Assembly (NCBI GenBank): GCA_030348875.1 | Contig: JAUCEP010000002.1 | Coordinates: 1,753,001 to 1,817,000 of the forward strand | Length of the DNA: 64,000 nt | Reading direction: 5' to 3' | From: Ureibacillus composti | GTDB lineage: Bacteria; Bacillota; Bacilli; Bacillales_A; Planococcaceae | In this document: positions 27,840-35,650 of the stretch, piece after piece | Layout: every line of letters starts with the position of its first letter | How positions within the stretch are numbered: the first letter of the stretch is position 1 | Made by a program: the position numbers and the translations under genes | Notes under the pieces: model-generated | The model's input: the letters and a program-made list of their open reading frames with translations, nothing else | The model's database searches: none | What the model was told of the DNA's origin: nothing

Positions 27840-27965
27840 AATAACAAAAAATCTGTTATCTTCTGTCCTTTTGCCTGAGATTATTAACCCTTCGGCGTCG
27901 CTTGAATGCGATCTCTCCAGAAACTGCTCCAACTAAAGTGTATGCTCTAGTTTTCAACGCTATTA
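27840..27965 (-). ncRNA. Glycine riboswitch upstream of cycA
   Basis: Read on the minus strand the block contains CTGGAGAGA, GCCGAAGGGT and CTCAGGCAAAAGGACAG in order, the conserved core of the glycine aptamer. Only one canonical aptamer core is visible, so it may be a single-aptamer type with a partial companion stem; flanking GTTGGAGC and GATAACAG...TTGTTATT could form the extra helices. The terminator at 27801-27825 follows. It is expected to lower or permit permease expression according to glycine level; direction is not readable here. Confidence 0.92.
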
Positions 27966-28374
27966 TTTTGTTTCAACTTAACAAATTTTAATGATGTCGG
28001 AAAAAATCAGGAACTTCTATCCGTCTTATTTCGACAAAATTCTACGTTGTTTACTTGTAGAAATCTTAACAATATTCGAGGAATCTATCAAGACTATTTG
28101 TTAGATAAATTCATCGAAAGAAAGGGTGTTTGTCGATTGAAAACGTTATCTTTAGAAAAATAAACCCATAAAAGAGAAATTAGTTGTATAAAAAAGAACT
28201 CTCAAAATGAATCTACTTAGTAAGTATAAAATTTAAAATACGAATATTATGTAAGGTAATATTAAATATTGTTCGTATTTCGCTTAAAAAGTAGTTGTTT
28301 ATTCGGGATTCAAGTATAGAAGATCGTGGGATACAGAAATTGTTGCGAAATCGAGTTCAAAGGAGGAGTAAAGA
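27966..28374. other. Intergenic region before the short ORF and VanZ gene
   Basis: Some 400 AT-rich bases containing the leftward cycA promoter region. Apart from promoter-like AT blocks I see no gene or structured element. Confidence 0.4.
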
Positions 28375-28425
28375 ATGGTGGAGCAAAAAATGTATAATTG
28401 CATTGTTTTATACAAAAAGAGCTAA
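28375..28425 (+). CDS. Possible 16-residue peptide
   Basis: AAAGGAGGAGTAAAG stands ideally before an ATG that opens the frame MVEQKMYNCIVLYKKS and stops inside the VanZ terminator hairpin. The ribosome site is as good as any in the window, but the frame is very short and not homologous to anything I know. It may be a remnant of a longer gene or a genuine small peptide. Confidence 0.3.
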   Translation: MVEQKMYNCIVLYKKS

Positions 28426-28441
28426 CCTAAAAAGTTAGCTC
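28414..28441 (-). terminator. VanZ-like gene terminator
   Basis: GAGCTAAC and GTTAGCTC pair around a 7-base loop, with T-run on the minus strand. The VanZ stop codon lies in the stem. Confidence 0.8.
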
Positions 28442-28932
28442 CTACACATTGAAATTTCCTTCATCAACTTCTTTGTAACTTGCTGGATTACTTTGAAAAG
28501 AATAATTAAGGTAAACGCGCCAGCAGTATCTAGTAGAACATCATTAAAGATGCCTGTTCGACCAGGTACAAAAGTTTGGTGGAATTCATCAATTGCCGCA
28601 ATAATAAAAGTGCTAATGATCGCAAAAAGTGCAGCATACTTTAATTTTAATTTCCGATAAAGTAAGTAAATGACGATTCCGATGAGTCCGAATCCGACAA
28701 AATGAGTTGCTTTGCGTATTAAAAACTCAACGAAATGGTAATACCCCCTCGTTTCAACAGAAATCGTTTGCCCCCAATAGGTGACTTCGATTTTACTCAA
28801 TAACTCCTCAAATGGTTTGTCAGCTAATACCTGTTGTAGAGAAGGGACGATGGTTTGTTGTTGATAGGACATACTTGAAACAAAAAATAGCGTGATCAGA
28901 ATTGCGATGATTACTAGAATATACCTTTTCAT
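28435..28932 (-). CDS. VanZ-like family membrane protein
   Basis: 165 residues with transmembrane segments at about 4-22, 75-92, 97-115 and 130-150. The VanZ core is clear: RKATHFVGFGLIGIVIY and AIDEFHQTFVPGRTGIFNDV, with DTAG following. VanZ gives low-level teicoplanin resistance in enterococci, but chromosomal VanZ-like proteins in Bacillales have no established role. The ATG overlaps the stop of the aldo/keto reductase gene by four bases, so the two form one leftward unit. Confidence 0.88.
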   Translation of the reverse strand: MKRYILVIIAILITLFFVSSMSYQQQTIVPSLQQVLADKPFEELLSKIEVTYWGQTISVETRGYYHFVEFLIRKATHFVGFGLIGIVIYLLYRKLKLKYAALFAIISTFIIAAIDEFHQTFVPGRTGIFNDVLLDTAGAFTLIILFKVIQQVTKKLMKEISMCRS

Positions 28933-29828
28933 CGGTGCTCTTGATAGATGTCTCGCTTTAAGAAGTTATTTACATTCGCTATATTGTTGATGTCCTTTGA
29001 TTTTTCGTATGCCTTAACGTTTTCAAGTAGTTGCTCTGTTGTTCTTGCCCCAATTACAGTTGAAGCAATCGCAGGATGACTTAAATTAAATGCTATGGCC
29101 GCTGCATGTATGTCTTCATATTCAGATTCAAGTTGTTCTAAAACTCGTGCTAATTCTTCTTTTGAATAACTCATATAACTCGTGATATTATCCAGTCGAT
29201 CTCGCCACGTTTTAGTTAACAATCCCTTTGCAATCGAACCACGTGTAACGACAGAAGCTCCTTTACTCGCGATTAAATCAAACCATTCTTCTGCTCGGCG
29301 GTCCAACATACTGTACTGCATCATGTTTGATACGCAGTTGCTTTTTCGGGTAAAGGCTGTAAAGACATTCGGGCGAATAGAGGAAATTCCGTACTGTCTA
29401 ATCAGACCTTCTTTTTTTAGATCTTCAAAGGTTTCGATGATTTCATCCCATGAATCGTCAATCGTCCCACCATGTAATTGATAGAGATCAATATAGTCTG
29501 TTTGTAATCTACGTAAGCTCATCTTTAAGCCGTTTTTAATATGTTCTGGTGATGCATCCCAAAACCAACCTTCTTTGTCTTCGTGCCAACGATTGCCAAC
29601 CTTTGTTGCAAGGATGACTTCCTTTCGATGTGGCTTTAATACTTGGCCGAGTATTTCTTCGTTTGCGCCTCGATCATATAAATCTGCTGTGTCAAAATAA
29701 TTAATGCCTTGTTCAAGTGCCGTTTCAATAACAGGTTTTGCGTCTTCTAGTTTGGGTGGTAGCGACATACAGCCTAAGCTAAGTTCTGAAATTTCAATAT
29801 CACTTTGACCAACTTTTCTTTTTTTCAT
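28929..29828 (-). CDS. yqkF: Aldo/keto reductase YqkF-like
   Basis: 299 residues forming an AKR TIM barrel. Catalytic Asp and Tyr are in YFDTADLYDRGANEE, Lys in VILATKVGNRW, and the NADP-binding end has IASTVIGARTTEQLLENV. LSLGCMSLPP near the N-terminus is typical. B. subtilis yqkF sits next to nudF, as here. The physiological substrate is unknown. Divergent from nudF with an 83-base gap. Confidence 0.9.
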   Translation of the reverse strand: MKKRKVGQSDIEISELSLGCMSLPPKLEDAKPVIETALEQGINYFDTADLYDRGANEEILGQVLKPHRKEVILATKVGNRWHEDKEGWFWDASPEHIKNGLKMSLRRLQTDYIDLYQLHGGTIDDSWDEIIETFEDLKKEGLIRQYGISSIRPNVFTAFTRKSNCVSNMMQYSMLDRRAEEWFDLIASKGASVVTRGSIAKGLLTKTWRDRLDNITSYMSYSKEELARVLEQLESEYEDIHAAAIAFNLSHPAIASTVIGARTTEQLLENVKAYEKSKDINNIANVNNFLKRDIYQEHR

Positions 29829-29911
29829 ATTTCCCCCTGCTTTCTGCCAAACTTTTCTTAACTAATGGTACAATGAAATGAACAAAAACGACAAGCGAGG
29901 GCATTGAAGTG

Positions 29912-30460
29912 ATGAAAAAATTTGAAGAAAAAACAATTCAATCAACACCGATCTTTAGTGGGAAGATCATTTCATTAAAAGTAGACGATGTACTACTTCC
30001 AAATGGTAAAGAAGGAAAACGAGAGATTATTAATCATCCCGGTGCGGTGGCGGTTATTGCCATTACAAATGAAGGTAAATTAGTGTTAGTTGAACAATAT
30101 CGAAAAGCATTAGAACGCTCGATTATCGAAATTCCTGCGGGTAAATTAGAACGAGGGGAAGAACCAGAGCAAGCAGCTAAACGCGAGCTAGAAGAAGAGA
30201 CAGGATATGGTTGTCATGAAATCTCTTATTTACAAAGCTTTGCGACTTCACCTGGTTTTGCGGACGAAGTAATCCATCTTTATGTGGCAAAAGATTTATA
30301 TGAAATTGAAGAAAAAGCAGAACTCGATGAAGACGAATTTGTTTCTCTAATGGAAGTGTCAATTGAAGAAGCGGAGGAAATGGTGAGAGATCAAAAAATT
30401 TATGACGCCAAAACAGCCTTTGCAGTACTATGGATGAAATTAAATGGTGGTAGGGCTTAA
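29912..30460 (+). CDS. nudF: ADP-ribose pyrophosphatase (Nudix)
   Basis: 182 residues. The Nudix box GKLERGEEPEQAAKRELEEE (then TGY) matches GX5EX7REUXEEXGU exactly, residues about 75-97. The N-terminal KVDDVLLPNGKEGKREIINH and later FATSPGFADEVIHLYVA are typical of NudF, which hydrolyses ADP-ribose to AMP and ribose 5-phosphate. ATG 29912 directly follows a GTG that is also usable. Synteny with yqkF agrees with B. subtilis nudF. Confidence 0.93.
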   Translation: MKKFEEKTIQSTPIFSGKIISLKVDDVLLPNGKEGKREIINHPGAVAVIAITNEGKLVLVEQYRKALERSIIEIPAGKLERGEEPEQAAKRELEEETGYGCHEISYLQSFATSPGFADEVIHLYVAKDLYEIEEKAELDEDEFVSLMEVSIEEAEEMVRDQKIYDAKTAFAVLWMKLNGGRA

Positions 30461-30666
30461 AATACTTCATAAGCAATGATGGAAATATAATTTTGCCAAG
30501 TAAGAATCTTTAACTAAATTTATTCTATAAACGTCTGTTTCTTTTTACAAAAAATGATGAATGATTATGAAGCTAAATATGATAGGTTTTTCTAAAATTT
30601 GAAGCTATTAAAAGGGTATATTGATAGAGGACGAGCATAAGCTGTAACAACGAAAGGAGAATGCTT

Positions 30667-31179
30667 ATGTTTCGTTCTTTGACTGTTATACAATATGCCT
30701 GTATCTTAGCTATTAGTTTCGTAAGTGGCGTAGTATGTTTTCAGGCGTTTTCAATGGACAAGTCTATGAAACTAATTGGATATATTGATCCTAGAGTTTT
30801 AGATCAAACAGACATTTCGTTGTGGCAGACGATTCTTCCCTTAGTTATTTCTATTGTTGTTGTGTTAGTGTTTGCGACAAATCCCTATATTCAATATTTT
30901 GCGCGATTTGTAGTAGCCATTCGAATTACCTTCTTTGGCTTTAGTTCGGTATTTCTATTAACACAATCAGAATCGATGTTAACGTATAGTGCCTGGTGGT
31001 TCCCATTTCAACTTGTATATGCCATTCTATTATTAATGTTATGTTCGGTTTATGGTACAAGAAAAGTAGGACCAAATCGAAAACACTTTTTTTCTAAAAA
31101 ATTATTTATCTTTATCATAGCTTGTCTAGCAATTGTTTGCGCGGGAGAGGTTGTAACAATTTCTTACATTTTTAAATGA
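30667..31179 (+). CDS. Polytopic membrane protein at the spoIIM position
   Basis: 170 residues from the second ATG (30667); AAAGGAGA abuts the first. Five hydrophobic segments lie near 10-28, 55-72, 82-103, 112-130 and 145-165, so it is an integral membrane protein. I cannot confirm a family from sequence. In B. subtilis this slot between nudF/yqkK and fur holds spoIIM, whose product is a polytopic protein of the engulfment DMP complex with spoIID and spoIIP. Shared position and topology suggest a diverged SpoIIM, but conserved motifs are not evident and an unrelated protein is equally possible. Confidence 0.6.
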   Translation: MFRSLTVIQYACILAISFVSGVVCFQAFSMDKSMKLIGYIDPRVLDQTDISLWQTILPLVISIVVVLVFATNPYIQYFARFVVAIRITFFGFSSVFLLTQSESMLTYSAWWFPFQLVYAILLLMLCSVYGTRKVGPNRKHFFSKKLFIFIIACLAIVCAGEVVTISYIFK

Positions 31180-31188
31180 ATCACAATC

Positions 31189-31218
31189 TTGTAATCCCTC
31201 GAATTCATTTGGTATAAT
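31189..31218 (+). promoter_or_regulatory. fur promoter
   Basis: TTGTAA and TATAAT separated by 18 bases, 25 bases before the fur start. No clear Fur or Per box was seen. Confidence 0.6.
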
Positions 31219-31242
31219 AAGATGAGTTTAGGAGGGCGTCGT

Positions 31243-31695
31243 ATGGAGAGCCGTATCGATCGTATTAAAAAGCAATTACATAGTGCTGGCTATAAACTGA
31301 CGCCTCAGCGGGAAGCGACAGTTACAGTACTATTAGAACATGAAGAAGACCATTTAAGTGCAGAAGATGTGTACTTACTAGTAAAAGATAAAGCGCCTGA
31401 AATTGGATTAGCAACGGTTTATCGCACACTTGAATTATTAACAGAGTTGAAAATTGTCGATAAAATCAACTTCGGTGATGGCGTATCGCGCTATGACCTT
31501 CGTCAAGAAGGGGCAAAACATTTCCACCATCATTTAGTATGCATCGAATGTGGTGCAGTAGATGAAATCCAGGAAGACCTATTAGACGATGTAGAAGCTG
31601 TTGTAGAAAAACGTTGGAATTTTATTATTAAAGATCATCGCTTAACATTCCACGGAATCTGCTGGCGTTGCCACGACAAACAAGAAAATCAATAA
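31243..31695 (+). CDS. fur: Fur family metal-responsive repressor
   Basis: 150 residues from ATG 31243 (ribosome site TTTAGGAGGG). The winged-helix domain is at about 1-85 (KLTPQREATVTVLLE, GLATVYRTLELL). The dimerisation and metal domain has HFHHHLVCIEC and later GICWRC, giving Cys100/103 and 140/143 for structural zinc and the His cluster 93-97. In B. subtilis fur (yqkL) is next to xerD, and this is the iron regulator. Assignment as Fur rather than PerR or Zur rests on synteny. Confidence 0.9.
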   Translation: MESRIDRIKKQLHSAGYKLTPQREATVTVLLEHEEDHLSAEDVYLLVKDKAPEIGLATVYRTLELLTELKIVDKINFGDGVSRYDLRQEGAKHFHHHLVCIECGAVDEIQEDLLDDVEAVVEKRWNFIIKDHRLTFHGICWRCHDKQENQ

Positions 31696-31705
31696 TTTGA
31701 CTCGC

Positions 31706-31752
31706 AAAGAGTGTAAACAAAGTTAATCGGCTTTGTTTACACTCTTTTAATT
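31706..31752 (+). terminator. fur terminator
   Basis: AAAGAGTGTAAACAAAG and CTTTGTTTACACTCTTT are a perfect 17-bp stem with an 8-base loop, then TTAATTT. Confidence 0.92.
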
Positions 31753-32163
31753 TGGGATTAGTAAGAATTAAGAATAATTAACAAGAGATGTGAATAAATG
31801 TGATGAAGGGTAAATTAGGATAAACGAAGAACGGAAATCTCTTTCATCGGGGTGATGAAGAGGGGAATAGGGCACATTAGCTTTGTATATCCTCTTCATC
31901 TGGAATTTGAAGAAGAATTATTAACTTTACTTTATTATTACAATTTCACTTCTTACGTTTTCGAAGAGTGAAATGGGGAACTAAGATAATAGGTACCTTT
32001 CAATTGGATTTGAATTCCAATCCAAATTGCCTGTACATTTCACTGGCTGGCGCTTTACTAGCTTTAATCCAAAGCCACATCAATCAATATAGTAAAATGT
32101 TTTACCTTGTAACCATTTGGAAAAAAAACTATCATTGGTAATATAAAAGGGTAGGTGTTTTGG
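31753..32163. other. Intergenic region between fur and xerD
   Basis: About 410 bases with no gene. B. subtilis has yqzK here; no equivalent frame is visible. A GC-richer patch near 32030-32080 (CTGGCTGGCGCTTTACTAGC) may be a scrap of repeat but I could not match it convincingly. Confidence 0.45.
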
Positions 32164-33066
32164 ATGCAACGTGACAAGGATGCATTATTAGATTATATAC
32201 ATTTTTTACAAGTAGAGCGTCAACTCTCACAAAATACATTGGCCTCGTACCAACGAGATTTAGCAAGTTATATCGAACATTTACATACAGTACAAGGTGT
32301 CAATTCCTTGAATGATGCTGAGCGATCTCATATATTAGTGCACTTAGAATCTCTACGTTCTAATGGCATCTCTGCTCGCACGATTGCTCGACATATTTCA
32401 TCTATACGTTCCTTTCATCAATTTTTATTGCGTGAAAAAGTGACAGAACATGACCCGACTGTACATATTGAAATGCCCCAAATTGAACAGCGACTTCCAA
32501 AGGTGCTTTCGCTTGAAGAAATTGAGGCATTAATTCAAGCACCAAACAGAAGTAAGCCTCAAGGGATTCGTGATACAGCCATGCTTGAGTTACTTTATGG
32601 AACAGGAATGCGAATTAGTGAATGCATCGAGTTAAATTTGGAAGACATCCATTTAACGATGGGGTTTGTCCGTGTATTCGGGAAAGGTGGAAAAGAACGC
32701 ATCGTCCCTCTCGGAAAAAGTGCAATTCGAGCATGTAACGAATATTTGCAAAGTGCAAGGGGGAAATTGCAAGGGGACTATCCAAAAACAGAAGCGTTAT
32801 TCATTAGTCAAAGAGGAAAACGCTTAACGCGTCAAGGTTGTTGGAAGTTAATTAAAGAACATATAACGAAAGCTAACATTAAAAAAGAAATGACCCCCCA
32901 TACATTACGCCATAGTTTCGCTACACATTTAATTGAAAATGGTGCAGACTTACGTGCAGTGCAAGAAATGTTAGGTCATGCCGACATTTCAACCACTCAA
33001 ATTTATACACATATAAGTAAAACTCGACTTTCTGAAGTATATAAACAGTTCCATCCAAGGGCTTGA
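32164..33066 (+). CDS. xerD: Site-specific tyrosine recombinase XerD
   Basis: 300 residues from ATG 32164 (site GGGTAGGTG). N-terminal SAM-like domain (about 1-85) and catalytic domain (about 105-295). The catalytic residues are visible: Arg in GTGMRISE (about 150), Lys in GKGGKER (about 174), [10 protein letters not shown] (about 248-257), His in [10 protein letters not shown] and nucleophile Tyr in QIYTHIS (about 281). With XerC it resolves chromosome dimers at dif. Position after fur and before deoB matches B. subtilis xerD (ripX). An unusual repeat array starts about 190 bases downstream. Confidence 0.96.
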   Translation: MQRDKDALLDYIHFLQVERQLSQNTLASYQRDLASYIEHLHTVQGVNSLNDAERSHILVHLESLRSNGISARTIARHISSIRSFHQFLLREKVTEHDPTVHIEMPQIEQRLPKVLSLEEIEALIQAPNRSKPQGIRDTAMLELLYGTGMRISECIELNLEDIHLTMGFVRVFGKGGKERIVPLGKSAIRACNEYLQSARGKLQGDYPKTEALFISQRGKRLTRQGCWKLIKEHITKANIKKEMTPHTLRHSFATHLIENGADLRAVQEMLGHADISTTQIYTHISKTRLSEVYKQFHPRA

Positions 33067-33113
33067 GAAATTCTATTGGGTTAAAGGTGCTAAACAGTAT
33101 TTTACAAAGAAAA

Positions 33114-33157
33114 TGGGGGAAGAAATCTCAGTGATATTCTTTCCCGATTTTTTTGCT
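33114..33157 (+). terminator. xerD terminator
   Basis: GGGGAAGAA and TTCTTTCCC pair around an AT-rich loop, followed by GATTTTTTT. Confidence 0.75.
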
Positions 33158-33256
33158 TAATTAGGTGAAAATAAACACAGTTAATCGGAAATGCTCCGAT
33201 TATATTAGCTACTTAAGATTACATATTACTTTTGAAGGAATTTCTTCGCATATAAT

Positions 33257-33576
33257 CTAGATTTTTTGAAAAAGTGTCTAGAATAATCTCTCAACCGTCT
33301 AGATTCCTTAATAAAGTGTCTAGAATAATCTTCCAACCGTCTAGATTACTTGATAAAGTGTCTAGATTAATTCCAATGTCTAGATTACTTGATAAAGTGT
33401 CTAGAATAATCTCCCAACCGTCTAGATTACTTGATAAAGTGTCTAGATTAATTCCAATGTCTAGATTATTTGAAAAAGTGTCTAGAATAATCTCCCAACC
33501 ATCTAGATTCCTTGAAAAACTGTCTAGATTAATTCCAATGTCTAGATTACTTGAAAAAGTGTCTAGAATAATCTCC
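33257..33576 (+). repeat. Tandem TCTAGA repeat array, left part
   Basis: Sixteen contiguous units, each starting TCTAGA. Odd units are 21 bp (type A: after the hexamer TTACTTGATAAAGTG or TTATTTGAAAAAGTG). Even units are type B, 21 bp (ATAATCTCCCAACCG) or 18 bp (TTAATTCCAATG). The A/B alternation is strict. Because units are multiples of three, both strands stay open over 300 bases, but no ribosome site or usual start exists, so it is probably not coding. It breaks off inside a B unit where the IS begins and continues at 35074. Confidence 0.92.
33573..33576. repeat. IS target site duplication, left copy (CTCC)
   Basis: CTCC directly precedes the left terminal repeat and recurs directly after the right one at 35074-35077. 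Uninterrupted B units of the array contain it once. Confidence 0.8.
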
Positions 33577-33647
33577 TGATAAAATACCTTAAAAGTAGAC
33601 AAAAATATCCGAACAAATAAGTAGATACATCTAGGGAGCGGATATTC

Positions 33648-33932
33648 TTGAGAAAAAGTTATTCATATGAACTAAAAAAAGAAGCAGTAGAACTCTACTT
33701 TGAAGGATTTTCAGCCAGTTATGTCGCTAATAAATTGGATATCTCCAGCCGTACACTCGTTAATGACTGGGTTAAGCAAGTGAAGGTTTCTAATACATTC
33801 GATGTTCTGCTTCCTAATCAAGGAAGACCTAGAAAAAATAGTAAGAAAAAGGAAACAATAGTTGAAGAAAATGAACGGTTAAAATTAGAGAATTTATATC
33901 TAAAAAAGCTCTTGGAGCTGAAAAGGGGGTGA
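33648..33932 (+). CDS. IS3-family transposase OrfA
   Basis: 94 residues, TTG start with GGGAGCGGAT upstream. A helix-turn-helix occupies about 5-50 (SYELKKEAVELYFEGFSASY) and a leucine-zipper-like coiled coil about 70-92 (EENERLKLENLYLKKLLEL), the standard OrfA layout for end binding and multimerisation. Near its end the codons CTA AAA AAG form the heptamer A-AAA-AAG in the correct phase for -1 frameshifting into OrfB, which is in the -1 frame and open from there. Confidence 0.93.
   Translation: MRKSYSYELKKEAVELYFEGFSASYVANKLDISSRTLVNDWVKQVKVSNTFDVLLPNQGRPRKNSKKKETIVEENERLKLENLYLKKLLELKRG
33902..33908 (+). promoter_or_regulatory. Programmed -1 frameshift site (A6G)
   Basis: The heptamer AAAAAAG is phased as CTA AAA AAG in OrfA; the OrfB frame is open across it up to its own GTG at 33929. 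This is the standard IS3-family arrangement to make the OrfAB transposase. Confidence 0.8.
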
Positions 33933-34813
33933 ATGGAAAACGAGTAACATTTGAATTTATTGAAGAACAATCCGAAAATTATCCTGTTACAACTATCTTT
34001 AAATTCATAAATGGTGTATCAAGATCAGGATATTATAAATGGAAAAAAGAAAAAGAAACACGTGAATCGCAAGCGGAAAAAGATAAACCAATTTTAAACG
34101 AAATGATTGTACATTATAGGATTCATGGTGGGAATTTAGGAAATGAACGGTTTAAATTAATTCTAGATCAGATATTGGATCACCCCATTAACGTTAAAAG
34201 AATTCGTCGAATGAGAGAGCAATACAACCTACCATTATTAACGAAAAAGAGAAAGCCTCATAGAGGCTTTAAGGAACATGTGAAGGTGGGGAATTTATTA
34301 AATCGTAACTTTAAAGCAAGACGTCAAGGTATTAAATTCAGTATAGATATCTCTTATTTAGAAATTAAGAAACCTGCATCAGATTTCATCTTTTTATGTG
34401 CGATTAAAGATTTATTTAATAATGAAATCGTAGCTTATAAAATCGGTGATTATCAAGATTTAGACCTTGTTCTAGATACGGTTAAATTACTAAAAGAAAA
34501 AGGACCTGAAAAAGGAGCGATCATTCACAGTGATCAAGGCTCACAATTTACAAGTTCCCTTTACATGAAAGAGCTTCAAAATCTTCAATTCACACAATCA
34601 ATGTCTCGCAGAGGCAACTGCTGGGACAATGCATGTATCGAAAGTTTCTTCGGAAAATTAAAAACCGAAATGCCTGGTTTTGGCCAACCAGAAACTAAAG
34701 AAGAAATGATTGAAGCTGTATCAAACTATATAAAGTATTATAACGAAATTCGACCACAATTAAAACTGAAAATGAGTCCAGTACAGTATCGAAATAATTC
34801 GGTAGCTGCTTAA
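33929..34813 (+). CDS. IS3-family transposase OrfB (DDE integrase core)
   Basis: 294 residues. The N-terminal part (about 1-120) contains the HTH_21-like region KPILNEMIVHYRIHGGNLGN. The rve integrase core shows the DDE triad: Asp in FSIDISYLE (about 139), Asp in HSDQGSQFTS (about 201) and Glu in NACIESFFG with exactly 35 residues between the last two, i.e. DD(35)E. The active product is probably the OrfAB frameshift fusion. The GTG start overlaps OrfA by four bases and has AAAAGGGGG before it, so separate translation is also possible. Confidence 0.95.
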   Translation: MNGKRVTFEFIEEQSENYPVTTIFKFINGVSRSGYYKWKKEKETRESQAEKDKPILNEMIVHYRIHGGNLGNERFKLILDQILDHPINVKRIRRMREQYNLPLLTKKRKPHRGFKEHVKVGNLLNRNFKARRQGIKFSIDISYLEIKKPASDFIFLCAIKDLFNNEIVAYKIGDYQDLDLVLDTVKLLKEKGPEKGAIIHSDQGSQFTSSLYMKELQNLQFTQSMSRRGNCWDNACIESFFGKLKTEMPGFGQPETKEEMIEAVSNYIKYYNEIRPQLKLKMSPVQYRNNSVAA

Positions 34814-34877
34814 ACAAGGTAGGAGAGAAAAAATCACCTTACCATTTTAGATTCAACCTCCCCTTGCCTTTTTTCAC

Positions 34878-34935
34878 CATATCCCGTGAAGTCAGTCAAA
34901 GGCTCTTTTCACTTTGACTGACTTCACGGGATATG
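34878..34935. repeat. Perfect 23-bp palindrome within the IS
   Basis: 34878-34900 and 34913-34935 are perfectly complementary over 23 bases with a 12-base loop GGCTCTTTTCAC. Outside the stem, AACCTCCC at about 34856 and GGGAGGTT at about 34951 can pair too. No T-run follows, so it is not an ordinary terminator. It lies between the orfB stop and the right terminal repeat. Confidence 0.9.
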
Positions 34936-35073
34936 GGATCTTGAATTGAAGGGAGGTTGTACGAGATTAATCTGAAATTATAGGTATTTTGAATTTGACT
35001 GGGTAGATTTTTAAAAAATAATATTAATGAATTTGTCGGGATAGAAATTGTCCACTTGACAGGTAGTAAGTCA

Positions 35074-35077
35074 CTCC
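35074..35077. repeat. IS target site duplication, right copy (CTCC)
   Basis: CTCC immediately follows the right end of the IS and starts the remainder of the interrupted B unit. Confidence 0.8.
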
Positions 35078-35650
35078 CAACCGTCTAGATTACATGTTAA
35101 AGTGTCTAAATTAATTCCAATGTCTAGATTACTTGATAAAGTGTCTAGATTAATTCCAATGTCTAGATTACTTGAAAAAGTGTCTAGAATAATCTCCCAA
35201 CCGTCTAGATTACATGTTAAAGTGTCTAAATTAATTCCAATGTCTAGATTATTTGAAAAAGTGTCTAGAATAATCTCCCAACAGTCTAGATTACTTGATA
35301 AAGTGTCTAGATTAATTCCAATGTCTAGATTATTTGAAAAAGTGTCTAGAATAATCTCCCAACCATCTAGATTCCTTGGAAAAGTGTCTAGATTTATCCC
35401 AATATCTAGATTATTTGAAAAAGTGTCTAGAATAACCTCCCAACCGTCTAGATTACTTGATAAAGTGTCTAAATTAATTCCAATGTCTAGATTATTTGAA
35501 AAAGTGTCTAGAATAATCTCCCAACCGTCTAGATTATTTGAAAAAGTGTCTAGAATAATCTCCCAACCGTCTAGATTCCTTGAAAAAGTGTCTAGAATCG
35601 TCTCCCGTCTGTCTAGATATTTTGAAAAAGTGTCTAGATTCATCCCCCAC
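35078..35650 (+). repeat. Tandem TCTAGA repeat array, right part
   Basis: Continuation of the array left of the IS in the same orientation: 28 units with the same strict A/B alternation, 25 with TCTAGA and three B units with TCTAAA. Type-A variants change together (ACTTGATAAAGT, ATTTGAAAAAGT, CCTTGAAAAAGT, ACATGTTAAAGT). The last units near 35600-35650 are the most diverged, as at the edge of a decaying tandem array. Both strands remain open over about 580 bases, but again without start signals. Confidence 0.92.

Larger units (their letters stand above)
33577..35073 (+). mobile_element. IS3-family insertion sequence inside the repeat array
   Basis: A 1497-bp element with imperfect terminal inverted repeats: left TGATAAAATACCTTAAAAGT and right (reverse complement) TGACTTACTACCTGTCAAGT. 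The ends are TG/CA. It encodes OrfA and OrfB in overlapping frames with an A6G slippery site. It is flanked by a 4-bp duplication CTCC and interrupts a type-B repeat unit; removing it plus one CTCC restores the unit exactly. A long palindrome occupies 34878-34935. Both frames are intact, so it may be active. Confidence 0.93.

Noticed and set aside
33274-33579. Open frames on both strands through the left TCTAGA array (about 100 residues each)
   Set aside because: They arise because the repeat units are multiples of three. There is no ribosome site or sensible start, and the same effect occurs on both strands.
34878-34935. Rho-independent terminator for the IS transposase
   Set aside because: The stem is perfect but no T-run follows on either strand.
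33257-35650. CRISPR array
   Set aside because: Units are directly adjacent with no unique spacers, and no cas genes are nearby.
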